A stretch of DNA of 64,000 bases. Origin: Datura wrightii (Eukaryota > Streptophyta > Magnoliopsida > Solanales > Solanaceae). Under the pieces are notes generated by a model, which saw nothing but the letters and a program-made list of their open reading frames with translations, was not told the origin of the DNA and did no database searches. Location: contig JASDFA010000010.1 of the NCBI GenBank assembly GCA_035772735.1, positions 181,415,501-181,479,500 on the forward strand, read 5' to 3'. Shown here one piece after another: positions 1 to 13,000 of the stretch. The position numbers and the translations under genes were made by a program. Positions within the stretch are counted from its first letter, which is position 1. The number at the start of each line of letters is the position of its first letter.

Positions 1-3000
1 TTTCCCTAGGTTTGCGGGCGATTGTGCCAGTGGCCACTGGAAGTTGCACTCTGGAAATAGTTCTGAGCACAAGTCTGACATAACAGATTATTGCTCCCAG
101 ATGATCCTTCAGCTCCATGACGTTTATGATCCCAACAAGGCAAGCATACAAATTCTTTATCTCCACAGTCGAGACATCATTACAATCATTGATACTAAAC
201 ATTTGGTTCTTCTTATCGTCTTATTTTCCTCCAGATAAATGTCAAGATTAAAATTGTTTCTGGTACACCACATGGAGCTGTGGCTGCTGAGGCAAAGAAG
301 ATTCAGGCTAATTGGGTTGTTTTGGACAAGTAACTACAGAAGTTTTTCAGAGTCTGATGCTTTGTTAATGTCATGTAATATTTTTCAAGATTATTGAACT
401 TTGCTTCTTATTGTCTGATATTTCCAGGCATCTCAAACATGAGAAGAAACGCTGCATGGAAGAGTTGCAGTGCAATATTGTAGTCATGAAGCGATCTCAA
501 CCAAAAGTTCTCCGTTTAAATTTAGTAGGTTCACCTAAAAAAGAACCTGATGTCACGGGCACATTATCTTCAGAGAAAACTCAAACATGTGGAAAAGAGT
601 CAAACAAAAAGGATTCATTGGATTCCTCTAGAGGTCCACTAGTAACTCCATCAAGTAGTCCAGAGATGTTCAGTACGACTGAAGCTGGTACTTCATCAGT
701 TTCAAGCTCTGATCCCGGAACTTCACCATTTTTTGTGACTGAAGTAAATAGGGATCTGAAGAAATCAGATTTATTAGCTGCTAAGGAAGATGTAGATGAA
801 TCGAGTTCAGAGAGTGAGAGTGAAAATTTATCTGCATCATCAAGTTTAAGGTTCCAACCATGGATTGTGGACATAATCAATTCACATTCTGAACTACCGC
901 AAATCAAAGGGAAGAGCTCATTGAGAAATCATGACAGGCCACAAGATTCCACAAATAAGGCGTTGCTGCGGAAGTTTAGTAAGCTTGATGAAGAAAGTGA
1001 TTTTGGATCCCCGAGTTATAGAGCTGATTTAGATTTCAGTGGTAATGTGAGAGAAGCAGTTTCACTATCCAGAAGTGCACCTCTTGGCCCTCCTCCCTTG
1101 TGCTCAATTTGTCAACACAAGGCACCTGTGTTTGGGAAACCTCCAAGGTGGTTTACTTACGCTGAACTGGAACTTGCAACAGGAGGATTTTCACAAGCAA
1201 ATTTTTTGGCTGAGGGTGGATATGGATCTGTTCATAGAGGGGTCCTTCCAGATGGTCAAGTTGTTGCTGTGAAGCAACACAAATTGGCAAGTTCTCAAGG
1301 GGATCAAGAGTTTTGCTCGGAAGTGGAAGTGCTCAGCTGCGCCCAGCACCGAAATGTTGTAATGCTGATAGGATTCTGTATTGAGGACAGCAGAAGACTA
1401 CTAGTATATGAATATATATGCAATGGATCTTTAGATTCTCATCTATATGGTATGTGATACTGTTTTTTCTCTTTCTGTCCTTGACAGGTCTCATGAACGT
1501 GATAGTTTTTTTTTTTAAGTTAATAGATCCTTATCTGAATTGATGCCCTTTTTTGGCTCACTTTCTTAGCATACTAATTTCTAATTACCTAAGGTGAATT
1601 TTGTATCTGCATCGCCTATCAACTGTGATTCCATGCAAATTAACAGTAACAACAAAGATGGATTGTTTTAGATGTACAGATCATTCAAAATTGGTAGATT
1701 TTATTTTTCCATTGTGAATCTAAATTTGATCTTTTATGAATTAAAGTTTCAGTTGATAAGAATTACATAATTTTTTGTAAAGTGGTTTTGGTGATCTATT
1801 CATTTTACTTCAAGGTTGGTTCATATGTGTTTTATTTCTTATAACCACTTTCTGGTATTCACAGGTCGTACTAGAGATCCTTTGGAGTGGTCTGCTCGTC
1901 AAAAAATTGCTGTAGGTGCTGCACGAGGTTTGCGTTATCTTCATGAAGAATGCAGGGTGGGCTGCATTGTCCATCGAGATATGAGACCCAACAACATTCT
2001 CATCACTCATGACTTCGAACCACTAGTATGGAAGAACTCTTTCTCCTCAGTCGAAAGTTCAATGATACACATTAGTCTAAACATTACTAATTAAGACTGC
2101 ATTGAATCATCTGTGGTATCTCATGTTCCCATGTGTCTACCTCGGAACACATTATTTTCTGCTTGATTCCGAAGCACAAATATGTTGCTTTACTTGTGCT
2201 GCAATGCATTATGTCTACCTTTGGCGCAGCACTCTAACTTTATTCTCCTTGCCTTTTCCAGGTTGGAGACTTTGGTTTGGCTAGGTGGCAACCTGATGGT
2301 GACACAGGTGTTGAAACGCGAGTAATTGGAACATTTGGGTAGGCCTCGAAAGTAGTTTGGTATATTTTGATGTTATGTTACAGAGAATCAATATGCTGAT
2401 CTGTGGAATTTAGGTACTTGGCGCCCGAGTATGCTCAAAGTGGCCAGATTACCGAAAAAGCTGATGTTTACTCATTTGGAGTGGTACTAGTGGAGCTTGT
2501 TACAGGACGCAAGGCAGTGGATCTTACCAGGCCTAAAGGCCAGCAGTGTCTCACAGAATGGGTATATATTTAGTTACCATTTTTGTACTGACATGAGGAA
2601 TACAGAGATAATGCCTCTTTCTGTTTCATGTTTTAGCTGATATTGTGATTCATTTGTATTAGGCGCGTCCACTGTTGCAAGAATGTGCTGTTGATGAGCT
2701 AATAGATCCCCGGCTAGGGAACTGCTACTCAGAACATGAAATATGCTGCATGTTGCATGCTGCATCTTTGTGCATACGACGGGATCCTCAAGCTAGGCCT
2801 CGCATGTCTCAAGTAAGTGGTACAATTGTGCTTTGACTTTTTGCAAACATAATCACATATACCATAGGCTGTGACACCACATTGTGAAATAGTGCAAGAT
2901 GAAAGCTTTAAATTCCAACTACCTGTGATCCAAATCCATGTACAAGTCGAATTATAACAATAGATCGACACTGCTTGCACAAAATTCAGTCCAGTCTATG

Positions 3001-3324
3001 GACCAATCGCATGTTGCATCATTGTGCTTTGCTTCTTTAACATAAATATTAGTGAATTCTCATGTTTCTTGGGATATTGTTGCGAAGGTACTTAGAATAC
3101 TTGAAGGGGACCTTATCATGGACTCCGGAAAATTGTCCACAACACCTGGATATGATGTTGGAAGCCATAGTGGAAGGATTTGGTCAGATGCCCAGCAACA
3201 GTATCAAAGGTATAGTGGATCCTTATTAAGCGATGGCTCGGAGGAATTCAGTGCTAAGCTCTCATTTGACAAGAGGAGCCCCTCCAATATATGGAATAGG
3301 GATCAATCCAGGACAACTTATTAG
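1..3324 (+). CDS. USP-domain receptor-like cytoplasmic kinase ("inactive protein kinase SELMODRAFT_444075"-like), 5' partial
   Basis: The 3' 675 codons of a plant kinase with an N-terminal universal-stress-protein-like (adenine nucleotide alpha hydrolase) region and a C-terminal kinase domain. Coding exons are 2-139, 235-329, 428-1449, 1865-2025, 2262-2338, 2414-2561, 2663-2812 and 3088-3324; together they stay in one frame to TAG. The first visible residues (FPRFAGDCASGHWK, then the VSGTPHGAVAAEAKK stretch) are the end of the USP-like part. A Ser-rich linker follows, then the kinase: a glycine loop with Ala for the first Gly (AEGGYGSVHRG), VAVK, HRDMRPNN (Arg where most kinases have Lys), DFG and APE. 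The Lys, HRD Asp and DFG Asp are all present, so the family name 'inactive' is not proved by this sequence. The first intron appears to use a GC donor. The gene is convergent with the RRM gene. The family is cytoplasmic or membrane-associated; its substrate is not known to me. Confidence 0.93.
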
Positions 3325-4292
3325 GACCATCTGTAAATAACTTGTTCTCGACACTAAGATACATTTTGCTGCTTTAATCTGGTCTATTTAGTCAGGCAGT
3401 TTTGTTGAAAGCCATGTGTTTGTTATATCTTTGTATAGAAGGTAGGCGTAATATATTGTAATATGTTTTTGTAATTCATTTGATAAAATGAAAAATGATT
3501 TGTATTTCCAGTCAATCTTCGAGGTTATTCGTGTAGCTCAAAGTAAAGACCGTTGTTTTGATGAAAAAGAAACCTATCTTCTTGATTGCCAGCTTGCTTA
3601 CAATTCACATTATTTTATTTCTTATATTGTAAAGATGTTTATGGAGTTTAACAATCCAATGTGGGAAAACATCACGGTACCGATTTTTTTGGATAGCTTT
3701 TAAGTTTAACAGAAATATATGTTCAAACTTAGTGCATTAGGACACGACATTTTTGGATTTTTTTTTAATCTCGTTGACAGAATTCTTGCTGTCTCTGTCA
3801 ATTTGAACCATGCTTGTCATTCAAGTTAACCCGAGGTTATTTAAGGAAATAGATACATGAGTTGGTGATATACTCAACGGACATATGAGCTGAAATCGGT
3901 TATACAAACAAGGCATGTTGATAGCTGATAAGATGAACATGAGCTGCAAACTGCATTTGATTTTGAAGTTACAATGCAGCTGCAAGATGCATAGGAAGTC
4001 AGTTACAGAACATCTTAGAGTCAAAGGAGCAATTAGATCAGTTAGTTGCAGTCAAATGTGAAGTCAGTTAGACAGTAGTCAGTTTTACTGCATTTGCATG
4101 CATGCCATTGTCTTGAGAATGACATTGCAATTTGTCCATAAATACCTTTACACGACTAAATCTATAATAACACATAACACATAAAGACGTCAAGGAAACA
4201 AAGCACTGCAAAAATCTTCAGTTCAGCACAACAAGAGTAGCCAGCAAGTTGGTAATCATTGAAACACTTGTTGTTTTACCATAAAAAGGTAT
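3325..4292. other. Convergent 3' flanks of the kinase and RRM genes
   Basis: This is the 968-bp gap between two stop codons that face each other. It should hold both 3' untranslated regions. A T-rich stretch with TATATTGTAATATG-like sequence near 3450-3480 is a plausible 3' end region for the kinase transcript. I see no further gene, RNA or complete mobile element here. Confidence 0.6.
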
Positions 4293-7200
4293 CTACGGTT
4301 TCCTCATCTTGGATCTTGCATACCTGAATACGACAGGAGGGAAATTTTAGTATCATTGCTACAATAATGTAGTAAATACTCAGAATGTATTTGCAGTAAC
4401 ATGATAAGGACTGAGAGGAGTACTCTATGTGCATGCCACCCCGATCAGAAGATGGTAGTGTGCTTCCTTGAAGTGCATTCAGCACTTCAGTTGCTTGCTC
4501 GATGCCCTATAGAAACAAAAATTAAATACATAACTCATGGGAATATGATTATAGTAACATTCCGCTCAACGCCCTATAGAAACAAAAACTCAATACGTAA
4601 CTCGTGGGAATATGATTATAGTAAAATTTCTTTTCCAGTTAGTAGTAGATTTATGATGCTTCATGTACTATCCAACTCCACTTCCTTCTATAGAAAATAG
4701 CACAAAAAGGAAGTCTATTTTCCTGAATTGACTGCAGCAGAGACCAGAACGGTTGAAAATTCCAACATGACCATGTCTCTGGAATATTCTAAATGCAGGT
4801 AAATTAGCTTCATTTTTAAGTCTTTGACCTGATAGCAACTTTACATTTTTATTTAGCCACACTAAGAAGCTGAGAGGAATACCTCAAAATCAACAAATGC
4901 AACAGGCATCCCGCCTCTTGCACGCACCTTGAGGGTGTTAAATCCAGGATACCTGGCAGTAAAAGTGACATATGCAATCAATTATAGGTAGCCTTTAGCA
5001 AGTTACCTAAAGAGATGGTACATATGAGCCAGAGAATATCTTCATATAATATTGCCATTCTGCAGCAAGCACTTACAGAAAACTGCTTAACCATATAACA
5101 CTAGAAAGAACCGAAAGAGAAAAACATCCTGTGCAGGAGTTATACAGGAACTTACTGAGAAACAACTTGCTTCAGTTCACCTTCGGTGCAATTTGGACCG
5201 AGATTGGCAATAAACAGAGTGGAACATGCTTGTGCACCATCTATTGTCTTCTCGTTTTGTTCCTATAACATCAAATCCAAAAGAGACGACAAAGTTGCAT
5301 TGGTTCAGGAATTGAAATTGAAGAGCACTTGCTGCATGTATATACCAAAACTTTGCTTGGAAATAAATAAGAAGTCCAGAAAGAGGAATTCATCAGTTCT
5401 CAAAATCCAAGAGACTCGTCCTAGATGTTGGCTCCAAAATAGTGAAATAAGGCAGGTGTCTTCTTCACTAAGAACTAAGGCATGTAGAGTGAAAAATAAG
5501 TCACGTCTCTTCTTCAGTAAAAACAAAACATGCAACTGTAATTTTTTTCTTCACTAAAAACTAAATATGAAACAGTAATTTGCAGGGCTTGACATTTGGT
5601 GATTATATATATGCATTAGTCCTATACACACAGACACACATTTATTCCAATTTCCAGAATTTGAAGGGAACACTTTCAGAGCTTCATCTAATCTGCTTGC
5701 AGTGCATATGTAACAGCCCAGCGTACAACACATGCTACAGATAGAGTGTAATATATAGACTCACACTTTTCGGGGCCAAAGCATGGTCAGACTCCACCAC
5801 TTTCTCCTCACTGTTCCACGATAGAGAATAATAAGACTTCCATGACAGATCAAAGCAACAGACCTCAAATAACCCATGTATTTATAAGTAAAGTTTAGTT
5901 TGAGTATCAAGAATGCTTGACCATTTCTCTTCCGAAGAATCATCATTTGTACCAGAATCAGGATTGTCGGGCTCGGAAGCATCATCAGCATCAGTATCAC
6001 CTGAATAAGCAAATAGTGCTAACACGTTATGAGTCTCTTAAAAAAATTGGACGAAAATACCTCGTAGGAATTCCTAAACGCAAGGCATATGAGAAATACA
6101 GGTTTACTTTGGCATCTAAATGTGGTATTGGAAGCATATAGCAAAGATCAAAGCTAGTACCTTCATTGCTTGATGTGTCTTTGGCATCTTTGTTGAACTT
6201 GCTTCTATTGTCAATAACTACATAAGGTCCTCTTCCTGAGAGTAACCATCTAAAATGAACCAATAGGAGCAAAAATCATAAAAAGAAAGAACTGGAAAAA
6301 GAATTTCCCAGTTTATTGGATATTTAATGGAATGGGATGCAAAAAATATTGATATCAAATAAATATCAAAGATTGCAACAATTTCTTATACCTGGAATTT
6401 GTATTCTTCTAGAGTTTGATCTTGCTGGTTCAATATGCAAAGTGGATCCAGTTTGAGGATCAAATTTTACACCCTGGAATTGGGATACGTAGAGGACAAG
6501 AAAGATACAAAGTGACTAAACTAATAAAGCAAAAGTTGAATGTCTACATGAACCTCAAGATAGATAGTAACAAACTCAATTAAAACTAGGAGGTTAGCCG
6601 AAAAAGAATTTGTTTGTCCCCTTTTGCACTTAATGGACACTGGGCTTTTAGTGTCAGAAAAAGGGGAGCAACAAAACTAAACCAAATTAAATCATCAATA
6701 GCCACAATTCAAAATGCAAAAATCACTTATTTGCAGATAAATTGAGAGTCCAGATAATAAGGCAAGGTCTAATTGTGAATAGTTGGACAAAGAGAACAGA
6801 ATAAAGAAGATCTTGGAATAAGGCGGTCTTAAAAGAGCAAATATGTAATTTCCAAAATCCAAACAGACTGTGGAACATAATTAGACCTACTCGGATTAGA
6901 ATCTCACATTCAGGGCATGCATGGCTGCCATTGCTGATGGATGATCAATAAAAGTAGCAAAGGCAACAACCTGCATAATGGGAGAAGATGATGAGGAATA
7001 GGATTGTGAATTTAAAAGGATTGACTTATAGATACTAAAATTATGGGGGGAGGGGAAAGGATCTGGTCTTTCGCTACCAGTCCTTCATTTTCTATTTGAG
7101 AAATGCTGAAAAACTTCATAACAGGATAAAGAATAGACATTGATCATGTTGTCTTCATTCTTCAATAACTAACAATTAGTGACTACAATATTTACTTTCC

Positions 7201-7951
7201 CCACCTAAGAAATTGCACAAGAGTCTCTTTTGTATGTGGAATAAGCTAAAGTAAACAAGGTCTTTGTCTTCGTCTGCTTGCATTGTATATCTTTGGAAGA
7301 AGAATGAAGAGAAAATTCTATCTTCACCAAATCCTAATCAGTAAAGTCTCAGGAAGTGAAACCCTAAATTATTCCTAATAGAAAATGAAAACCTTTCTGT
7401 CTCCATAACCAACATTAACTTTCAGAAATTAATAATCGTATCCTAAATGCTTCTGAACTTCATTCAGCTTCACATCTGCCATGCGAATAACTGTTCCAGT
7501 CGCAATTCCTCTTCTATTAATTTTTTCAGAAAATAAATTAACTTCTTTCCAACAAGATAGCCACCTAGTGTAATGAACACTGTCGCTCAATGCAGATAAT
7601 CAGATAGGTGATTCGTACTAAAATGAAGCATAAACTACTCACAAAGGCACTAAAGAAATCCTTATTTGGCCACTTAATAGCTTCCGAAATTTTAGCATCT
7701 AAAATAGGCAGCGAATTATAGGAGGGAGAGAGAGAGAGAGAGAGAGTGGATACCTGATTTCCTCGACCGGTGTACTTGAGCTGACAAGATTCAAAACCAG
7801 GACGGCGGCGGAAGAGGTTGTGAATCTCACGAGCTTTAACATCGTCAGGAAGTCCCGAGACAAACAGCGTTTTTATATCATTCTGCTCATTGTTGTACGC
7901 ATATACTGGTTGAGTTACGTAGTAAGGATCGTACGCCGGGAGGTGAGTCAT
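4293..7951 (-). CDS. Two-RRM RNA-binding protein (scw1/RBPMS-like plant family)
   Basis: Ten coding exons on the minus strand (7754-7951, 6908-6970, 6392-6473, 6161-6235, 5922-6000, 5765-5810, 5156-5262, 4883-4952, 4424-4506, 4293-4323) join in frame to 277 residues; every donor is GT and every acceptor AG. RRM1 is about residues 26-108, with RNP2 LFVSGL and RNP1 VVAFATF. An acidic, Ser/Asp-rich linker of about 75 residues follows. RRM2 is about residues 194-270, with LFIANL and PVAFVDF, and the protein ends shortly after in a basic tail (ARSKMRKP). The start is the ATG of MTHLPAYDPYYV. Just upstream, at 7969/7970, there is an AG acceptor-like site, so a leader intron is likely. The family binds single-stranded RNA; the target is not visible. 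It is convergent with the kinase and in the same orientation as PRA1. Confidence 0.92.
7723..7746. repeat. (GA)n microsatellite in RRM gene intron 1
   Basis: A run of alternating GA dinucleotides lies just inside intron 1, close to the donor of the first coding exon of the RRM gene (donor at 7753/7752). In the transcript it reads as a CT-rich tract directly downstream of the 5' splice site. Confidence 0.8.
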
Positions 7952-9208
7952 CTTCACGGAGGCCGGCACCTGTTGCAGTAGAGGAAGTGAATGGAAGCAC
8001 CTTCGACGGTAAAATACAATACGCTCACCTGAATTTCATAGCAAGTACAATGCCTTTAGCATAGCGCACAAGTATTCTCACTTGTTTTTACGGGTCCGTT
8101 TTTCTCAGCTGGCGCTTATCTGATTAAAATAAATATTGAACATTGAATAAAAGATTAATTCTTATATAGCAATTTATCTTTAGTTATTTTGCAAGTATTT
8201 TATAATGTAAATATAACCAATATTACAATATAAATATTACCAATATTTGGTAGAAAAAAGTAAATTTATATTTTATTTTATTCTACTCAGAAAATTTAGT
8301 ACACCAATATTAGCAAATTAGGCGACTTACATTCTCAAGGGTTGTGTTGGAGCGGATACATGAGCAATAAACAACAATTGTATAATCTTATATAACAAAT
8401 TTAAAAATATCGTATAGAATTATTAATAAGGAGTGTGAGATTTTTTAATCCTATAACAAAGGTCTCAAATTAAAATTCTGAAAATAGAATGAGCTTTGTT
8501 CAGAATATTTCACTCTCTAACATAAATTTAATTAAATTTCAATACATATTTTAAATACCAGAACATAAATACTTCTTTCCATGAATTTATTCTTTAAAAA
8601 TATAACTAAAATTCTTTATTTGAAGAAATACACATCATAATTAAAGAAATGAAAATATAGCTCATTCTTTCGCGGAGAAATAAACAGTAATGTAAAAGAA
8701 ATTTTAGAAACTTCACTCGTATTTCTTTTTGGATTTTTGCATATGTTTAACTTGTAGGAAACTCTAGTTTTTAGAAGTATCGACTTTTACCAAACTTTCT
8801 ACTTTCCCGTTTTAATAATTTATTTTATTAATTATGTTTTAAAAACTTAAATTTAACTTCTCTTATTTTATATAATTGTTAATGCTTCTAAAACAAAGAG
8901 AGTAATTTTTTTTATCTCCACAATTAAAAAGCCCAATTTGGACAAAGAAGGATCGCGAAAGTACACGTTTTTACCATGTCCCCAAATTATTTCTGCCGAC
9001 ATTAATTAAATACAACACGCATTTGCAGAAAGAAAAATCACTAAAATAACAGCAAACCGCCATTCAACGAGGGCTAAACAAAAGTGTATGGTGATGCAAA
9101 CAATCAATCGAAGATGTTATTGGAATAAATAAATACAAAAAAAAAAAAAAAAAAAAAAAACTACAATTGGTTGACAAACTTCAAGTGATTGGGGATTAAC
9201 ACGGCAAA
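7952..9208. other. RRM promoter/leader and PRA1 3' flank, AT-rich
   Basis: This 1.26-kb spacer lies between two minus-strand genes. The part next to 7952 must hold the leader and promoter of the RRM gene. The part from about 9000 to 9208 holds the 3' untranslated region of PRA1. A run of A residues sits around 9137-9160. The rest is simple AT-rich DNA in which I see no gene. Confidence 0.6.
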
Positions 9209-9763
9209 CTAAGACGACGGAGCAGATCCTCTGCTTAAGAAGCCAGCAGCTTCTTCATCCAGGAATAAATTATCAGTCCTCCTTATGGAAGCATGAATCA
9301 ACACCACAACCACGCCGACCGCTAGCGATATCAAGATATTGGACGTTGCGCCAGTAAACAGCAGCAAACCGAGAGTAAGAACAGAGAGCACAATCAGCAC
9401 CACACGATCAGAAATCAGACGGCCAAAAATCACCAACGGCTCGTCACGGAGAAAGTAGAGGAACAACCAAACGGCCATCAGAACAATGAAGACGATGAGC
9501 GAGATCGGGTGCCATAGTAGGCTCAGGAAGACAATCCCGAGCACTATTATCACATAGTTCATCAGAAAGTAGGATAAATTGGTCTTGATTCGTGAAATTG
9601 CATCACTGACACCGGAAGGAAGTTTTATGGAGTGGAGATCGCACATCTCCTTCCATGGCCGGCGAGTACCTAAACCCTCCTTTATCACCTCTTTTGCCCT
9701 ACTGATGTACTCCATGTTTACTGGCCCCGAAGAGGACGTCGGTATTGTGCCGTAATTCGTCAT
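9209..9763 (-). CDS. PRA1F: PRA1 family protein, F clade (prenylated Rab acceptor)
   Basis: A single exon of 184 codons with no intron, as is usual for plant PRA1 genes. The start MTNYGTIPTSSSG is the typical F-clade N-terminus; an upstream in-frame codon at 9802 is not ATG-supported by family length, so 9763 is chosen. The cytoplasmic N-terminal half contains the TRRPWKEMCD stretch. Two tightly paired hydrophobic hairpins follow (about residues 67-104 and 120-158), separated by the conserved RDEPLVIFGR. PRA1 proteins are four-pass membrane proteins of the ER/Golgi and endosomes that act with prenylated Rab GTPases in vesicle traffic. The C-terminus is short and acidic (LFLDEEAAGF). Nothing is missing compared with family members I know. 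A G-box lies about 170 bp upstream. Confidence 0.95.
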   Translation of the reverse strand: MTNYGTIPTSSSGPVNMEYISRAKEVIKEGLGTRRPWKEMCDLHSIKLPSGVSDAISRIKTNLSYFLMNYVIIVLGIVFLSLLWHPISLIVFIVLMAVWLFLYFLRDEPLVIFGRLISDRVVLIVLSVLTLGLLLFTGATSNILISLAVGVVVVLIHASIRRTDNLFLDEEAAGFLSRGSAPSS

Positions 9764-9825
9764 TTCTCGCCGGCGATTTTGAAAACAGAGAGGGTTCAGC
9801 AAGTTTTCTTCTTCGCTGTTCTGAA

Positions 9826-10023
9826 ATGGAAGCTAAAAGGGGAGGGAGTAAATCAGGGAAGGTCGTATTTGATGTTGAATTGTTTAATAAGTTGTGTGAA
9901 AATATCAAGTCTCTGCAACATAAAGCTGAGCGACACGTGGCAACTTATAGCTGTCTCCGGCCCATTCTTTCCACGGAGTTTCTTTATCCTTCCTTTTTTT
10001 TCCAATTTTATCCTTCTTGTTAA
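9826..10023 (+). CDS. Possible small or truncated ORF divergent from PRA1
   Basis: An ATG 62 bp from the PRA1 start, on the opposite strand, opens 65 codons beginning MEAKRGGSKSGKVVFDVELF. The first 36 residues look protein-like (lysine-rich, then an amphipathic stretch); the rest turns into low-complexity T-rich translation. It could be the first exon of a lost or unrecognised gene, or the PRA1 promoter read by chance. I recognise no family. Confidence 0.2.
   Translation: MEAKRGGSKSGKVVFDVELFNKLCENIKSLQHKAERHVATYSCLRPILSTEFLYPSFFFQFYPSC
9931..9941. promoter_or_regulatory. G-box/ABRE-like site upstream of PRA1
   Basis: The sequence GACACGTGGC contains the palindromic G-box core CACGTG (9934-9939) with the ABRE-like ACGTGGC extension. 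It lies about 170 bp upstream of the PRA1 start codon, within the short divergent promoter. bZIP or bHLH factors bind such sites in plants; binding here is inference. Confidence 0.4.
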
Positions 10024-13000
10024 TTTCCTTTTCCCAAATTTTATTTAACAAAATGATTTTTAAAACCAACAAATTTTCCTCCGTTTTATTTTAATTACTA
10101 GGTATATTAAAAATAATAAGTTCAAAATACTTATTAATTTTAAAATTTAAGAGATAATAGATCATATTTTTTCAATTTATTCTTTGTACTTAAAGTCATT
10201 TTAAAATGTGAAAAGAATTATTATTGTATATTTTTAAAAAATTAATAAGATTATATTAGTTAAATTACTATCTTTATTAATTTTTTTTTAACGAGTGTGT
10301 AAATTTTATCCTAACAATTAAAATGAAATAAAAGAATAATAGGATGGCTGAAATTGCAAGGATGTCACCCAACCATACCTCTCATATATACTTGGAAGAA
10401 TATGACATGCTATGTGTAGGATTGAAATTTGAATAAAATATTTTTAAATTTTAATTTCGATAATGAATAATTGAAAGTAAAAGTTAAATATTAGTACGGT
10501 AATTATGTATTAAAAAAATATTTTAAAAAGATATATTTATAATTTATCGAACACTTGATATGTTAGCTTTTAGAGAAATCATGCATAGAACTTAGATCTC
10601 CACTCTTAAATCCTAACATTGTGATTTGTTAATTTGTCAAAGTAGGTCAATCAAGATAATCAAAGCACTTGTTAATGTAACCTATATATGGTAAATAATT
10701 CATCAGAGGTACATGTTCGGTATATTTGATATTTTTAAAGTTCGATTTAGATAATTGATAATTAAGAGTAGATATCAAATATCGAACTTTCAGAGTTCGA
10801 TCATGTACGGTAAATCCCTATTCGGTTTTCTGTGCTATCTTTTCATCCTAGCTACGTGAACATCACGTTTAAAAAGCTCCTCCAAAAATTTCAAGTGACA
10901 ATATATGTGAAAAAAGATTTGAAGAATAAGTTAAACAAGCCCTAAACTATCATTGTTTTAGAGAATTTTATACCTAAATTATAGAGTGTTTAGAAAACCC
11001 TCTCGATCTGTCATGCTCGTTATGTCAAGCGAATTCATTTAATTCTTTTTCCATCTCATGCATGCTTCTCAATAAATTATTTCAGATATTTCATCATATA
11101 TTCAATCAAAAATTTTAATTTTTAAAGAAAATTACAATTTAAAAAATAACAGAATTACTCAATAATTTGAGTATGAAACTTGTAATACAACGATAATTTA
11201 AAGAGATTTTAACCTATTCAGCTGAGTAAAAATGATCAAAAGGCCGTTAAAGTTTGAAGGGATGCTATTTTAGTTTGAATTATAAGTGGTTTAACACTTA
11301 TTTATTTCTTTCGTTTAATTTTATAAATCGATATCTGACTGAATACAAAAATTAACAATTCTTTTTTCCCATATATTTAAAAATAATTTTAGAACTGATA
11401 ATTCTAAAATTTACTGCCATGACACATCATTAAGGATAAATTTAAAGCGTTTTTAAATATAAAATAGGGAAAAATTATATTCCCTCCTTCCAGAAGCTGC
11501 TTTTCATTTGTCCAAGTATACTATCACAGCAACATTTTATTTATCAACTTTCTTTGTTGACTACGCCAACTATTTTCTTAATTATCTTTATTAGTCTAAT
11601 GAAAAGATTAATATATTGATACAACAAAAGGGGAGTACCTTTTAATATTAACTTTATAGATAGAGTAAGAAAGTTGAACACATTCAATTTTATATTTTGT
11701 CAAAGGGTGATGAAGGATAACAGAGAAAGGCAAAATAAATTCATCTATTTGTAACTTATTTAAATTTAAAATAAATTAAATTATGACTTATTTATTGACT
11801 TGATATAAGTAAAAATAAGATAACTCGAGCGAATAAATTCTAAACCATACAAAATCAAGTCTTAAATTTAAAAAGTAGAATTAGATTTATGTCATTTTGG
11901 AAGAATTATATTAAAATGCATAATGAAAAAAAAAGGTGAGAGTGTGGGTTATGTTTGGTGAGCTTATAATTCATTTCTTGATTTATTTCGAATAAAAAGA
12001 CTTTAGGCTAACTAATTCTTTTGGTTTCCAATTTTGGTGTTCAGTGACCACATTGGTGGTCAATAGTGGAATCACTTAAAATTTTTACTTGTGTTATACT
12101 TTGTATACTATTATAAGGGTTGAAATTTCTTGATTTTGAAACAAAAACTTGATATAACATACTTTATAACTAAAATTTTTAATTTTGACGCTATTAATGG
12201 TCCGAGTAAATTCAAAATCGTATTGAAAATTTTTATGTTGAGGGCAAAATAGTTCTTAATAAAGATAATTTTATCAAAATTAAAATTTAATTATTCTTCT
12301 TCATCTTTTCTGCAAAATTGCAGATTTCTTCCCTCTTCTTCATCATCTTTCTTCAACTTATTCTTCATTTTGTAATAATTCATCCTCTTCTTAAACAGAT
12401 CTAGTCTTATCCCTCATTTCTTCAATATATTATTATACAAATAAATTGAATAATAAATTAAAAAAAGACTTTTTTCTTTTATAAAAAGACACCTACATTT
12501 CTCAAAACTCCTCTTCTTTCTCCCTTCTCCCTTCTCTTCTCAGCTTCTCCGTCTCTCCTCCGTCCATTGCCATTAGATCTTCGAAATCCATTAAAGGGTT
12601 TGTTCTATTTGATTTTCTATTCAGTTTGTTTTGAAATTTGTGGCATTGTTTACTCGATTTATAGTTTTTTACTTATTGGTATAAAAAATCATGGTGGGTT
12701 CTTTCAAAATTTGTGGCATTTTTTGCTCGATTTTATAATTTTTTGTGTAGCAGTGTATAAAATCTGGGTGGATTCTTCAGAATTGAATGAGTAAGTTGGT
12801 ATTGGAATTTCTACAATATGTTTAGATTCTTAAATTGGGAGAAAAGAGAATTTTCGATTTCTAGTATAAACAGAAGAGTAATTATAAAACATTTTGTAAA
12901 TTTATTTTTCAATTTATTTAAGTTTTGCCACTGTGGATATAATTATACACGTAGAGTGTCACGTGGAATTTTTTAAAAAGTAAACTGGCAAGTGCATCAC

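Noticed and set aside
581..907. 108-codon open frame antisense to the kinase linker
   Set aside because: It mirrors a Ser-rich coding exon and shows no family resemblance; the sense frame is clearly the gene.
5922..6010. Exon 5 of the RRM gene spliced directly to the exon at 5262
   Set aside because: The phases do not fit (2 to 0) and it would give an early stop; the small 46-bp exon at 5765-5810 restores the frame.
7952..7969. Start of the RRM protein six codons upstream
   Set aside because: That codon is GTG and directly follows an AG acceptor-like site; the first ATG is at 7951.
12567..12794. 75-codon frame after a pyrimidine-rich stretch, looking like a gene start
   Set aside because: The translation is low-complexity and hydrophobic from T-rich DNA, and no splice-linked continuation was found.
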